A stretch of 64,000 nucleotides of DNA from Desulfurococcales archaeon (GTDB lineage Archaea; Thermoproteota; Thermoprotei_A; Sulfolobales; Desulfurococcaceae): contig WAPN01000006.1 of the NCBI GenBank assembly GCA_015520735.1, forward strand, positions 177,757 to 241,756, written 5' to 3'. A model generated the notes under the pieces. The model had not been told where the DNA came from. It worked only from the letters and a program-made list of their open reading frames with translations, and searched no databases. This document shows, piece by piece, positions 1 to 9,117 of the stretch. Made by a program: the position numbers and the translations under genes. Every line of letters starts with the position of its first letter. The first letter of the stretch is position 1.

Positions 1-702
1 GGCTTTACAAGCTCGGAGCATTTCGGGCCTAGTTGTAGCGACTACTACTTCTTCTCCGGTCTCCTTTATCTTGAACTTGATGTAGTAGAGGTATCCTTCG
101 ACATCCTTATGCTCTAGCTCCGCGTCTGCCAGTGTTGTCCTGCATCGAGGACACCAGTTAACGGGTCTTTCATCCTCGTATATTAGGCCCTTATTGAACA
201 GCTCGATGAACGTTGCCTGGGTTATCCTCCTATACTCTGGGCTATCCGTGCCATTTCTCCAGTAGTCGAAGCTACAACCTATCTTCCTCCACACTTTGAC
301 TATCTCGTCTTCGGCCTTATCGAGAAACTCTTTACATAGTTTTAGGAAACGCTCTCTCCCTTCAGGGGTCTGCGATATTTCATGCGGGTTTATACCATAC
401 GCCTTCTCGACCTGTACCTCAACGGGTAAACCATTTCTGTCCGCATAGAATGGTACGAGTACGTTATAGCCTTTCATTCTAAAGTACCTTGCAATCATGT
501 CGATTTGTGCATAATGAGCTGTTCCTCCGACATGCCATTTCCCGCTCGCGTATGGCGGGGGGGTATCAATCGCTATTATTGGCTTCTTATCGTTTGGATC
601 AAATTTGAACTCGTATAGTTTTTCCTCCATCCATTTCTCGTAGAGTTGCTTCTCTTTATCAATGCTCCAACGCTTATCCTTTATCTTTGGCTTAAACCCC
701 AA
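1..702 (-). CDS. valS: Valyl-tRNA synthetase, N-terminal part (cut by window edge)
   Basis: Class I aminoacyl-tRNA synthetase that charges tRNA-Val. Only the first 234 codons are inside the window; the C-terminal part lies beyond position 1. The N-terminal Rossmann segment contains DTPPPYASGKWHVGG, in the position of the HIGH signature, followed by a motif reading ADRNGLPVEVQVEK. A zinc-knuckle-like segment (NWCPRCRTTLADAE) and the ATTRPE motif of the editing domain follow near the cut end; ATTRPE favours ValRS over IleRS. The first in-frame start after the upstream stop is TTG at 702, with AGGTG a few bases before it. Assignment to ValRS is from motifs; a related Ile/Val-type paralogue cannot be fully excluded. 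Confidence 0.88.
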   Translation of the reverse strand, partial: MGFKPKIKDKRWSIDKEKQLYEKWMEEKLYEFKFDPNDKKPIIAIDTPPPYASGKWHVGGTAHYAQIDMIARYFRMKGYNVLVPFYADRNGLPVEVQVEKAYGINPHEISQTPEGRERFLKLCKEFLDKAEDEIVKVWRKIGCSFDYWRNGTDSPEYRRITQATFIELFNKGLIYEDERPVNWCPRCRTTLADAELEHKDVEGYLYYIKFKIKETGEEVVVATTRPEMLRACKA

Positions 703-778
703 TACTCACACCTAGTATTATCTTTCCCCTAGCGTAAAGGTTGAACTAATTAATAATACCATGTATGATTAAAATAAG

Positions 779-1213
779 TTATACCCGGTTCTTCTCCTCG
801 GGACACCTAGTTTCCCATGCGGATACGGGTTGTCCACAACCAATTATCCGCCACGACTGATAGAACAGTCTTTCGATCAAGGGGTAGGTTGGTTGTTGAT
901 CCATTATATAGCGTACGTTTATCGTCTCCTTATGGTCATCGTATTTGAGACCTGTAACTATTATTTTTGAGACACCCTTATCTGCAAGATCATACTTGCT
1001 GGGATCTATCTCGGCATATAAGAGGCAGTAGTTCTTGATACATACTTGATCGTACTTTTCGAAAACCCAGTTACGCCTATACACGTCCACCGACAAAAGA
1101 TATTTTCCTGAAGCAAGCCTGGCCACAATGATCCTGTAGTGGTCTAAGAACCAATACTCGCTAACATTTTCCATGGCTGACACGTTGTTCACCATACATC
1201 TATGCGGATTCAA
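779..1213 (-). CDS. Hypothetical protein, 144 aa
   Basis: I do not recognise the family. The predicted protein is 144 residues, soluble, without a signal peptide or membrane segment, and mixed alpha/beta in character. The start overlaps the stop of the upstream radical SAM gene by four bases, which suggests translational coupling and joint function. Met14 is a possible alternative start. No metal-binding cysteine cluster is visible (four scattered Cys). Because it is co-directional and coupled to the PflX-like gene, a role as partner or substrate of that enzyme is possible, but this is inference only. Confidence 0.55.
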   Translation of the reverse strand: MNPHRCMVNNVSAMENVSEYWFLDHYRIIVARLASGKYLLSVDVYRRNWVFEKYDQVCIKNYCLLYAEIDPSKYDLADKGVSKIIVTGLKYDDHKETINVRYIMDQQPTYPLIERLFYQSWRIIGCGQPVSAWETRCPEEKNRV

Positions 1214-2334
1214 GATACCGGTCTAAAAACTATTCCTAGCTCATCGGCCAACCTATATGCTTCGAGGAGTTCCTCTTTCTTTATACGTCTCGCTATTTCC
1301 GGATATCGTTCCGGATGCTTCTTGACAAGGTATTCCGGCCTATACTGATCCATGATATTGACTAGTGCTCTCGGTGTGTTCTCTGCGATCCATTTCAGTA
1401 TTTTCCTGGTACAACAGTTAATGTGACCAGGAAGTATCAGATGCCTTATTATCATGTCACCGTTATCATGGGCTATCCTTATGTTATGGGTAACAATCCC
1501 CCAGTAGTTCTTGACGAGCGAGTATTTTTCGGCACATTGATTATTACCGTACTTTAGATCGGGGAGCCAGACATCTATAACATCGACGATCAGAGAGAGA
1601 GCTTCCTCAGTCATGTACATATTGCTATTCCATAGCTGTGGAACATTCACGTCCAAGTACTTTAAACTCTCAAGAATAAATGGTATGTGTGGTATGGGAT
1701 CTCCTCCAACATGGTTAATGTTACGCGCCCCGCCCAGCCTCAACTCTTTCTGTATCTTAGCCAGTCTGAATGGCGTTATCTTTGCTCCATCCTCTATACC
1801 TACCTGGCTGATATCCCAATTCTGGCAATAAACGCACTTTAGGGGACATCCTCCATAGAATATTGTGCCGCTTGGGACAAGTGGAGCTTCTTCGCCTAGG
1901 TGGTGGAAATACGAGTGTACAATGCAGTGACCGCTAACACCGCATATTCCTTTCTGACCCATATCTCTCTTGGCTCCGCATCTTCTCGCACATAGTCGGC
2001 AGGGACTATAGAGTCTTTTGGCTAACGATATTTTTAGGTCGAGAAAACTATGTTTTGGGAAAGAATCCTGTTTTTCTAATTCAACACGTCCTTCTCTAAT
2101 TTCCACCCATATCTTCCTGAAAGTATCCCGGTATTTCTCATGTATTCTCCATAGCTCTTCCTCCGTGATCTCGGGGTCATAGGGGTCTAGGTCTATCTCC
2201 AGATTACGGGCTATGATGAACTTAGCTGGTTTTTCGTTCTTCATAACGCTGTAGTACCATGATAACCTCTCCCTGACATCGGGGTCAGCCCACACGCTTA
2301 AGGCATCGGGTCTTAGGTAGAAGTACTCGAACAA
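1210..2334 (-). CDS. Radical SAM protein, PflX-like (COG1313 type)
   Basis: Predicted radical S-adenosylmethionine Fe-S enzyme resembling the PflX group of pyruvate-formate-lyase-activating-like proteins; the physiological substrate is not known. The radical SAM cluster motif CPLKCVYC (C-x3-C-x2-C) lies near residue 165, directly after GGTIFYGG-like sequence. An additional cysteine-rich segment just upstream, CRLCARRCGAKR followed by GICGV, is typical of this family and may bind a second cluster. The middle carries the expected NHVGGDP and PDLKYG stretches. Length 374 residues matches the family with an N-terminal extension. TTG start at 2334. It sits six bases after the maf gene and overlaps the following small gene by four bases, so the three are probably one transcript. 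Confidence 0.85.
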   Translation of the reverse strand: MFEYFYLRPDALSVWADPDVRERLSWYYSVMKNEKPAKFIIARNLEIDLDPYDPEITEEELWRIHEKYRDTFRKIWVEIREGRVELEKQDSFPKHSFLDLKISLAKRLYSPCRLCARRCGAKRDMGQKGICGVSGHCIVHSYFHHLGEEAPLVPSGTIFYGGCPLKCVYCQNWDISQVGIEDGAKITPFRLAKIQKELRLGGARNINHVGGDPIPHIPFILESLKYLDVNVPQLWNSNMYMTEEALSLIVDVIDVWLPDLKYGNNQCAEKYSLVKNYWGIVTHNIRIAHDNGDMIIRHLILPGHINCCTRKILKWIAENTPRALVNIMDQYRPEYLVKKHPERYPEIARRIKKEELLEAYRLADELGIVFRPVS

Positions 2335-2339
2335 TATTG

Positions 2340-2948
2340 TCAGCCAACTACTTTTTTCTTGAGGGACTCATTCAGAAGGTTTATACCGTACTTCCTTAGC
2401 TCTACGTAGAGCCTGGACAAGGGTAGTCCAACAACGTTGTAGAAGTCGCCAACTATTATTTCAACGAGTAATGCACCGATCCCCTGTATCGCGTAGGCGC
2501 CTGCTTTCCCCATGGGCTCCATTGTTGCTAGATACTCATGTAGTTCTTGTTCCGTGAAATCCCTTAGCTTAACACTAGTCTCTGCAGTGAAACTGCTTGT
2601 TGCTAGGGTCTCAATGTCTATTATAGTAACGCCGGTTATTACGGAGTGCCATTTCCCCCGTAGTTTCAATAGTATCTCGGCTGCCTCGTTCATACTCCGA
2701 GGCTTTCCTATGATACCGTATTGTTTTGAATATATAATTGTATCGGCTCCAATGATCACCGCTCTCGGAGGGGCTTCATGCAATACGCTAAGGGCTTTCT
2801 CACGTGAATTCGTCAGGACTGTCTTGTAAGGATCATCGTATATTTTCTCAACTATTTTCGGCTTTATTATGACTAGTCTCGAAACATATTTTCTAAGTAG
2901 TTCAGCCCTTCGAGGACTGGATGAAGCTAGCACTAATATTTTCTCCAA
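2340..2948 (-). CDS. maf: Maf family nucleotide pyrophosphatase
   Basis: Maf-like house-cleaning nucleoside triphosphate pyrophosphatase, expected to hydrolyse non-canonical or modified NTPs to the monophosphate in the cytoplasm. The N-terminal signature LASSSPRRAELL (residues 7-18) is the phosphate-binding motif of the family. Further hallmark segments are GADTII (around residue 67), GKPRSMNEAAEIL, the GVTII strand and KAGAYAIQG near residue 150. Length of 202 residues is normal. It is followed within six bases by the radical SAM gene and preceded by the ABC/GNAT fusion gene on the same strand. Substrate specificity (dTTP/UTP versus m7GTP subgroup) cannot be decided from what I see. Confidence 0.92.
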   Translation of the reverse strand: MEKILVLASSSPRRAELLRKYVSRLVIIKPKIVEKIYDDPYKTVLTNSREKALSVLHEAPPRAVIIGADTIIYSKQYGIIGKPRSMNEAAEILLKLRGKWHSVITGVTIIDIETLATSSFTAETSVKLRDFTEQELHEYLATMEPMGKAGAYAIQGIGALLVEIIVGDFYNVVGLPLSRLYVELRKYGINLLNESLKKKVVG

Positions 2949-2997
2949 GGATACTCCCCAGTATAGTAGGGTGTAAAAACAGGGTTACATAGATTGC

Positions 2998-4953
2998 TTA
3001 TCCGCCTAGTTGTGCCCTCCCATATCCTACATATATGATCTTATCTGGATTCAGTGCTTCAATAATGTCGGGCCTGTTAGTCGCAACGATAAGGGTTATC
3101 CCGGCTTGCCTAGCTAGTTTACCGAGCTTTCTAGCAACTCTCTGAGCCGTTAGAGAGTCTAGATGAGCGGCGAACTCATCGATTATAAGAAGATTAGGTT
3201 TCTCTGCTAGCAGGCTCGCTAGTTTGGCTCTTTCTTTCTGACCAGTTGATAGCTCAACGAACTTGGCACGGTAGAATACTGCGTCGCTTAGGCCGACCAT
3301 ATTCAGTATTTCAACGGCTTCTGCAGGATCTCCTACCTTCATCGTTATGTGTTCGAGCAATGTCTCTGAACCAAATGAGGGTTCCGCCTCGCCGGGAAGA
3401 AGGTATGCTATCTTGGTGTTGGGCGGAACTCTGACATCTCCTTGGCTTGGACGATAGTTCTCATTGGTGCGAAGCTCGGGTTTAGCGGCTCCTATGATCA
3501 TTCTTAGCAAGGTTGTCTTACCCGCCCCGCTAGCACCTACGACTACAACTACTTCTCGTGGCTTGATCTCGATGTCCACATTTCTTAGGACATATTTCTC
3601 AACTATTCTTCTCTCAACACCGAATGCGAGTAGGACTTCTCTAAGGCTGGGTGGCAAGCGCGAGACGTCCAGGACGCTACGATATATCTTGGTCAGTCCC
3701 TTCAAGACTATGTTATCCGTTAAAACCTCCACACCACTGTATCTTGGCCTGTATAGTTTTCCTCTGTGCTTTCTAGCATAGAGGTCTGTCTCAAGGAATC
3801 TCTCTATGTATTTTCTTGCCTCCTCAGTCAGGGGATACATTAGTACTGGTCTACCGCTCCCAGTATCCCACATGTAGTAGAACCCTGCCTTCTCGAAAAA
3901 CGGGTTGTACTTTGCCATCATCGCTATTGTCTCTACAATGTGTTTCCTCTTCTTCATCTCCGGGACTCTTCTAACCCTAATCCACTCAATCGCTGCTTTC
4001 ACAGCAAGTATGCCGAGTCCGTCGCCTCTGTAGTCTGGATGAACAACTACTCTCGCTATTCTCGCGGCGGCAGAGTTCGCGATCTTGAGTGCTTTCTCGC
4101 TTACTTCTTCGCCGACTATGGCTCTCGCTAATCTACGGCTCCCGTACAGCTCTCTGAGGTCCTTGTATCGTGAAATAATGCTTATTCTCTCGTTGAGTGC
4201 TGTGGGCCAGAAGGTCGGGTGGAACCAGTCTTTGGGAAATACTTTTTCACGGATCATCTTCTGTATTCTGCCGTCGGGAAGCCTCCTGTTCATTAATGGT
4301 ATTGGCGTGTCTACTCTTACGTAACCAACTATTCTAGGCTCATAAGGTTTCCTTGATCTTAGCTCGAGGACCAAGAACCTGCTACTGGGTATACTTCCAC
4401 GTATTTCTTGAAGCTTCATCGGTATTCTGCACCGTGGACATCTAGGTTGTATGTTTGCCTCCATGTACTCACCGCATCTGGGACACCTCCATATGGCCAC
4501 GATCTCTTCTTTGCTCGCATAGTGGTGTTGCTCGAGATTCACAATATCCATATAATCTTCTTCGGATACGGCTTCTCTTGCTATTATCCTGTACTCATAG
4601 ACTTTCTTGGTATTGAGAGGGTCTTTTCTCTCGAGAACATACTCCTTGCTCCAAGGAGGCCAGATAGACACTTCTTCACCATTATATATTCTATAGAGAA
4701 CATAATCCTGCGGACCAAGGACCCACGTGTTCCCTATCTTTTTAGGCTCATCCCTTATGATTATCTTTACCTTCTCGCCTTTACTGAACCATTGAGCGAT
4801 AACACCGGTTGTCCACAGATTTACTATCTCATTCTTTATTCTAACAGGTATTATGCCGAACCACTTATAGCCACGCCTACTCATCAGTTTAAACGGGTCT
4901 ATCGCTACGGTCGCATCTACCACTATTCCTCTTTCAACAAGGTGAGAGCTCAA
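2998..4953 (-). CDS. Zinc-ribbon / GNAT acetyltransferase / ABC ATPase fusion protein
   Basis: Unusual three-part archaeal protein (COG2401-like) of 651 residues. Residues ~157-180 hold two CxxC knuckles (CPRCGEY and CPRCRIP), a zinc ribbon. Residues ~200-370 form a GNAT-like acetyltransferase domain; the acetyl-CoA loop is VHPDYRGDGLG (about 304-314). Residues ~410-650 are an ABC-type ATPase with Walker A GASGAGKTT (473-481), signature LSTGQKERA (~568) and Walker B LLIIDE (~588). There are no membrane segments, so this is a soluble ATPase and not a transporter subunit. The substrate is unknown; with zinc ribbon and GNAT together, an RNA- or ribosome-related acetylation role is conceivable but is inference. 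ATG start at 4953. Confidence 0.88.
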   Translation of the reverse strand: MSSHLVERGIVVDATVAIDPFKLMSRRGYKWFGIIPVRIKNEIVNLWTTGVIAQWFSKGEKVKIIIRDEPKKIGNTWVLGPQDYVLYRIYNGEEVSIWPPWSKEYVLERKDPLNTKKVYEYRIIAREAVSEEDYMDIVNLEQHHYASKEEIVAIWRCPRCGEYMEANIQPRCPRCRIPMKLQEIRGSIPSSRFLVLELRSRKPYEPRIVGYVRVDTPIPLMNRRLPDGRIQKMIREKVFPKDWFHPTFWPTALNERISIISRYKDLRELYGSRRLARAIVGEEVSEKALKIANSAAARIARVVVHPDYRGDGLGILAVKAAIEWIRVRRVPEMKKRKHIVETIAMMAKYNPFFEKAGFYYMWDTGSGRPVLMYPLTEEARKYIERFLETDLYARKHRGKLYRPRYSGVEVLTDNIVLKGLTKIYRSVLDVSRLPPSLREVLLAFGVERRIVEKYVLRNVDIEIKPREVVVVVGASGAGKTTLLRMIIGAAKPELRTNENYRPSQGDVRVPPNTKIAYLLPGEAEPSFGSETLLEHITMKVGDPAEAVEILNMVGLSDAVFYRAKFVELSTGQKERAKLASLLAEKPNLLIIDEFAAHLDSLTAQRVARKLGKLARQAGITLIVATNRPDIIEALNPDKIIYVGYGRAQLGG

Positions 4954-5021
4954 GGTCTAATTTTACCTCATAACAATTGTATTACATTGAAAAATTCTAT
5001 TTGAAGGATATTAATGATTAT

Positions 5022-5714
5022 CTAAGAATGCGTGGAATCAGCTATGATTGTAATTGCTTTCGCGAACAATTGTTTTAGATATTCAACTAGATCATGTGGT
5101 TCAATATTCCCCTCAGCTCCAGCGGATAATGGTGAATATCTTCCCCTTAGACCACTATGTTCTATCGGATTATCAATGCATTTCTCATCAGATGCTATAT
5201 TGTTTAATGTATTGTAAAGTTTTATCTCGGTACAGCAAGCATGACAATATTTTAGACCGAGATCGCTGGCTGCTCTCCATATATCGATTACTATGAAGGG
5301 CTTATGATACTTATTCCAAAACCACTGTGCATATCTCTCGATTATACTATAGTTTCCGCCATGCCCATTGACAATAATATATCCTTTTATCCGGAGCCTC
5401 CGTTCCAGCGATTCAATAATATCTGATATGAACTCATAATATGTTTGGAGCTTTATCGATATTGTTCCAGGCCATTCCAGCCACTCTATTGATGAACCAT
5501 AGGGAAGTACTGGTAAAAGGAGCACCTTGTAGTTATCCGACAATTCTTTGTCAATACTGTGTATCAATAGTTTGGCTAACTTATCAGCGATAAAAGTATC
5601 GACACTAAACGGTAACTTGTTAAAATGATACTCTGTGCTTCCAAGAGGCAGCACTACTATGTATTCAAATTTTTCATCAACCATGGTTGCTGAGGACAGA
5701 TCAATCACATCCAT
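5022..5714 (-). CDS. Creatininase-family amidohydrolase
   Basis: Metal-dependent amidohydrolase fold of the creatininase family. The family hallmarks are the metal-ligand motif PLGSTEYH (residues ~24-31) followed by an Asp in SVDTF, the PYGSSIEWLEWPGT segment around residue 75, and the NGHGGN motif near residue 118 with His and Asn ligands. In archaea one member (ArfB) deformylates a pyrimidine intermediate of riboflavin/F420 synthesis; this protein may be that enzyme, but creatininase-family members are diverse and no other riboflavin gene is nearby. 230 residues, ATG start at 5714. It lies 30 bases after the AGOG gene on the same strand. Confidence 0.8.
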   Translation of the reverse strand: MDVIDLSSATMVDEKFEYIVVLPLGSTEYHFNKLPFSVDTFIADKLAKLLIHSIDKELSDNYKVLLLPVLPYGSSIEWLEWPGTISIKLQTYYEFISDIIESLERRLRIKGYIIVNGHGGNYSIIERYAQWFWNKYHKPFIVIDIWRAASDLGLKYCHACCTEIKLYNTLNNIASDEKCIDNPIEHSGLRGRYSPLSAGAEGNIEPHDLVEYLKQLFAKAITIIADSTHS

Positions 5715-5744
5715 GTATGAACACCATATAGTATTATTATAGTA

Positions 5745-6647
5745 TTATGTTCTGGCCCCAAGTATTTGCCTGCCGAGCTCCCATATTAGTGCTTTGATCT
5801 GCTCAGGATACTTGTCACAGACTCTGGGAAAGTATCGGCAGAAACTACCTACTGCTGATGTAGGGCTCTCAGCATATCTGATATGAGGGGCTATGTTCCA
5901 GATCAGTGCATCGAGTCTATAGAGGGGTATTCCTGAATGTTGTTTGACAGTCTCCCATGCTCTAACAAGTAGTTTTGAGTATTTTACAGATATTAATTCC
6001 GAGACGCATTTTTCTACGCTGTAATTACATCCTTTTACGACTCCTGAGCTAAGAGATATGAAGGCGTTCCTCCTATCAATGGGCATGTATATATCTCCGG
6101 AAACCTTTCTTCCGAGAGCCTTACAGATATACCAGTACATCTTGGATGCAAAGACTATAGTCTTGCTGGTTTCTCTTGAACCAGTAATCTTGGCTAAATC
6201 TCTGGCCAGCCTAGCTATATCATCGGCGTACCGGAACGGATTGATCATTATCTCAACACACATGTTTGAACGATAATATTTCTCTAACCTAGCATACTTG
6301 TTGCGTAGAGATAATTTATTGAACTTGGAGAAACCTAGGAATTCCCTATGGAGAGTTAATAGATCACTGCATTTAAGCTTCTCCGACACCAATGGTCTCT
6401 TGGCCAGTAAGAAACTGGCGAATTCGCTCCAATAGTCTTCGCCTTTACCAGTCAAGAAATAACTTATGAGTGCATTAGCGATAACCATATTAGCGGCGAT
6501 ATTTGCTGGGATCTTCCTTGATAGTTCTCTTAGAGATATATACTGCCTATCATGTTCTTCGATCAAATCAATTATTTCAAGGATCTCGGGAAGAGATTTG
6601 AGAAATACACCTACTTCTCTACATCTTTTGATATCTATCCTGTACAT
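5745..6647 (-). CDS. N-glycosylase/DNA lyase, AGOG type
   Basis: Archaeal GO glycosylase (AGOG), which removes 8-oxoguanine from DNA and nicks the abasic site. The C-terminal half carries the helix-hairpin-helix-like region ITGSRETSKTIVFASKMYWY; in characterised AGOGs the catalytic Lys lies in the equivalent KTIVF segment, with a downstream Asp (here in IPLYRLDALIWNI or MPIDRRNAF). The length of 300 residues is somewhat longer than the usual 240-270, mainly at the N-terminus. A second, AlkA-like HhH glycosylase lies at 9775-10704, so the window holds two base-excision enzymes. ATG start at 6647. Confidence 0.85.
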   Translation of the reverse strand: MYRIDIKRCREVGVFLKSLPEILEIIDLIEEHDRQYISLRELSRKIPANIAANMVIANALISYFLTGKGEDYWSEFASFLLAKRPLVSEKLKCSDLLTLHREFLGFSKFNKLSLRNKYARLEKYYRSNMCVEIMINPFRYADDIARLARDLAKITGSRETSKTIVFASKMYWYICKALGRKVSGDIYMPIDRRNAFISLSSGVVKGCNYSVEKCVSELISVKYSKLLVRAWETVKQHSGIPLYRLDALIWNIAPHIRYAESPTSAVGSFCRYFPRVCDKYPEQIKALIWELGRQILGART

Positions 6648-6722
6648 TCCTGGTCATCATTCAAGATGATATATTAACCGTTTAAAATACTAATTGAGTA
6701 CCAAGCTACAGGTGATACGTAC

Positions 6723-7022
6723 TTGAAGGGATACATAGTATTGATACTTAAGAAAGGAGATAATGTCGGTAGCCTCAAGGATTCGAAAGAGATACTCGTG
6801 CTGAACATAGACAATGGTGAATCTACTACCATAGATAACAAATACTCTGACAAGGGAATAGATTTCCTCGAGGAGCTTTTCGATGAATATGATCCCCCAC
6901 TAATATTTATATCAAGCATAGACGATGAGACACGGTTCAAGATAGAGGAAAACGGGGTCAAAGTCATCGAGACAGGCCATCGAGATATTAGGGGATTACG
7001 GGAAGAACTATTTCTCTACTAA
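6723..7022 (+). CDS. Hypothetical protein, 99 aa (possibly NifX/NifB-like fold)
   Basis: Small acidic soluble protein of 99 residues. TTG start at 6723 preceded by AGGTGAT at a normal distance. The pattern of a beta strand (GYIVLIL), an acidic turn, a strand ending in IDNGE, and a C-terminal strand-helix reading PPLIFISSIDDETRFKIEENGVKVIET faintly resembles the dinitrogenase Fe-Mo cofactor biosynthesis (NifX) fold, where a similar EAGIKVY segment occurs. The similarity is weak and there is no metal-binding motif. It is divergent from AGOG and precedes the GH1 gene by 90 bases. Function unknown. Confidence 0.6.
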   Translation: MKGYIVLILKKGDNVGSLKDSKEILVLNIDNGESTTIDNKYSDKGIDFLEELFDEYDPPLIFISSIDDETRFKIEENGVKVIETGHRDIRGLREELFLY

Positions 7023-7112
7023 ACAACGATTACACAGCCTTAGTATTATTGGCACGGTGTTGTTCTAAAACCATTTATTTCATTAAAACATAGTTATTAC
7101 AGGTGCTAGTTT

Positions 7113-8375
7113 TTGCTAAAATTTCCAGAGAGCTTCATATTCGGAGTCTCCACTTCAGCATATCAGATAGAAGGAAACAACAAATATTCTGACTGGTGGC
7201 TCTTCGAAGAAATGGGCAAACTACCATATAAATCCGGCAAAGCAACCGATCATTGGAATAAATATCAGGAAGACATAGAGCTACTAGCGGATCTTGGAGT
7301 GGATATGTATAGGTTCTCGATAGAGTGGAGCCGAATCTGTCCAGACAAAGACTACGTTAACTATGAGGCTTTATCCCGATACAGGGAAATAGTTGATCTA
7401 CTGAGAGACCATGGAATAGAGCCCATGATAACGCTCCACCACTTTACCAATCCTATCTGGTTCTACAAACTAGGTGGTTGGGAGAAACGGGAGAACATAG
7501 ACTACTTCATTAACTATGTGGAGACCATTGCTAACGAATTCTCGGACGTAAAGTACTGGCTTGTCTTTAACGAGCCAATAGTATATATGTTGGAGAGCTA
7601 TATCGAGGGGCACTGGCCTCCTATGAAGGAAAACCTCTTCATAGCGGAACAAGTAGCCGCTAATATGGCTTACGCGTATGCAAGAGCTTATGAAATACTA
7701 CACGATATAGGCAAGGTAAGCATAGCCAAGAACATGGTTTACTTTGAGCCATACAGTGATAAGGATAAAGATGTACAATCTTGTCTGAAGGCTGAACAAA
7801 TGTTCAACTGGAGCTTCATCGACGGAATACTCTCCGGCAAACTCAGAATAATAAGGAAGGAATATGATATACCGGTGTCGAAACTTGACTTCATAGGGCT
7901 AAACTACTATACTGGTATGAAGGTAAAATATACTCTGAACCCGCTGAAACTTCATCTTGACATAGAGCCCATACAGACGGACAAATGCACACTCATGGGC
8001 TACTGTATCTATCCCAGAGGGCTATACGAAGTCCTCAAGAAGACATGGAACAGGTATGGGTTACAGATTATAATAACGGAAAATGGGGTTGCTATGGAAA
8101 ACGATGAGGATAGAATATTATCGATTGTAAGGCACCTACAATACACGCATAAAGCATTGAGCGAGGGCGTCTATGTTAATGGCTACTTCTACTGGAGTAT
8201 TCTAGACAACTTTGAATGGGATAAAGGTTACGATAAAAAATTCGGCCTAGTAGAAGTCGATTATACCACGTTCAAACGTAAGCCCAGGAAAAGCTTCTAC
8301 GCATACAAGGAGATAATCAAAAACAGAGGCATCTCTGACGATCTACTTGAGAAGTATGGGGAAAGAATATCATAG
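7113..8375 (+). CDS. Family 1 glycoside hydrolase (beta-glycosidase)
   Basis: Retaining beta-glycosidase of GH1, likely acting on beta-glucosides or beta-galactosides in the cytoplasm (no signal peptide). The N-terminal signature FIFGVSTSAYQIEG (residues ~8-21) is intact. The acid/base Glu is in VFNEP (E154) and the nucleophile in ITENGV (E323). The conserved LHHFTNP segment (109-115) and the C-terminal YWSILDNFEW are also present. Length of 420 residues is shorter than the ~480-490 of Sulfolobus LacS, closer to bacterial-type GH1. TTG start at 7113 with AGGTG 8 bases upstream. Downstream is an apparently unrelated small gene with its own ribosome binding site. Confidence 0.94.
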   Translation: MLKFPESFIFGVSTSAYQIEGNNKYSDWWLFEEMGKLPYKSGKATDHWNKYQEDIELLADLGVDMYRFSIEWSRICPDKDYVNYEALSRYREIVDLLRDHGIEPMITLHHFTNPIWFYKLGGWEKRENIDYFINYVETIANEFSDVKYWLVFNEPIVYMLESYIEGHWPPMKENLFIAEQVAANMAYAYARAYEILHDIGKVSIAKNMVYFEPYSDKDKDVQSCLKAEQMFNWSFIDGILSGKLRIIRKEYDIPVSKLDFIGLNYYTGMKVKYTLNPLKLHLDIEPIQTDKCTLMGYCIYPRGLYEVLKKTWNRYGLQIIITENGVAMENDEDRILSIVRHLQYTHKALSEGVYVNGYFYWSILDNFEWDKGYDKKFGLVEVDYTTFKRKPRKSFYAYKEIIKNRGISDDLLEKYGERIS

Positions 8376-8470
8376 GATATTCTTATAAGTTTTTGAATAC
8401 ATCTAGCTTATATTAGACAATACAGTGCTGCCAATAATCTCTACAATTTTATCGGAGGAGGCGATAAACT

Positions 8471-8788
8471 ATGTGTGCAGGCTCATACGTTTCGGACGAC
8501 GAGCTCCAAAAAGCCCTCGAGAAAAAATCCGAGAAAACCACGAGTGAGAAACAGCGCTGGATGCAGCGTATGCTGAGAAGCGCCAAGCACCATCACAAGA
8601 TATGCCCGTACTATGACAAGAAAACAGGAATGTGCTTCATAGCACTAGGCGAGAAATGCGACCGTGACGGTAGATATGATAATTGCCCAAGATTCCTCAA
8701 ATTCCTCGAAGAAAAGTACGAGTACTACAAGTCTAGGAATCTCCCATTACCAGTGGACTTTGCCGACATCGTTATTGCTCCATTCTGA
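8471..8788 (+). CDS. Small conserved-looking cysteine-containing protein
   Basis: Unrecognised 105-residue protein. A very strong ribosome binding site (GGAGGAGG) lies 5-12 bases before the ATG, so expression is probable. The N-terminal half is charged and helical; the middle has HHHKICPYYDKKTGMC followed by GEKCDRDGRYDNC, giving a C-x8-C-x8-C-x8-C-like arrangement with adjacent His that could bind zinc or an Fe-S cluster. No membrane segment. It stands alone between the GH1 gene and a DUF2283-like gene. Function unknown; a metal-binding regulatory or RNA-associated role is only a guess. Confidence 0.72.
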   Translation: MCAGSYVSDDELQKALEKKSEKTTSEKQRWMQRMLRSAKHHHKICPYYDKKTGMCFIALGEKCDRDGRYDNCPRFLKFLEEKYEYYKSRNLPLPVDFADIVIAPF

Positions 8789-8853
8789 GTTTTTTAAACA
8801 TGTTTTAAATAACCACTCTAACAATTATTCTCAATTAAGACAAAAGATAACAC

Positions 8854-9117
8854 ATGGAAAGGTGCTCTAGCTTGTCCAAGCATTCTGAGAGTAAAACCGA
8901 GACAAAAATGTATTCGATCAAAGACCTGGACAAGATATGGATCGAGTACGATAAGCAGAACGATATACTATACATCAACTTTGGATACGACATAGAAGAG
9001 GCGGACGAGGAGTTCTTGAGTAAGGATGAAGACATAGTAGTGAGGATAAAGGATGGACGCGTAGTATCTATTATGATTATGAACTTCAGTGGGAAAGCCG
9101 GAATAATGATCTATTAG
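8854..9117 (+). CDS. DUF2283-like small protein
   Basis: Resembles the DUF2283 family, small beta-rich proteins of unknown function found in archaea and bacteria, often near toxin-antitoxin genes. The diagnostic core is IWIEYDKQNDILYINFG (about residues 28-44) followed by VVRIKDGRVVSIMIMNFS. The predicted 87 residues include an N-terminal stretch that may be untranslated: Met19 (MYSIKD) would give a 69-residue protein closer to the family length. Its last four bases overlap the convergent gene at 9114. Confidence 0.65.
   Translation: MERCSSLSKHSESKTETKMYSIKDLDKIWIEYDKQNDILYINFGYDIEEADEEFLSKDEDIVVRIKDGRVVSIMIMNFSGKAGIMIY

Noticed and set aside
4408..5004. 198-codon plus-strand frame antisense to the ABC/GNAT gene
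   Set aside because: Shadow of a gene with clear Walker and zinc-ribbon motifs; the translation has no domain-like pattern.
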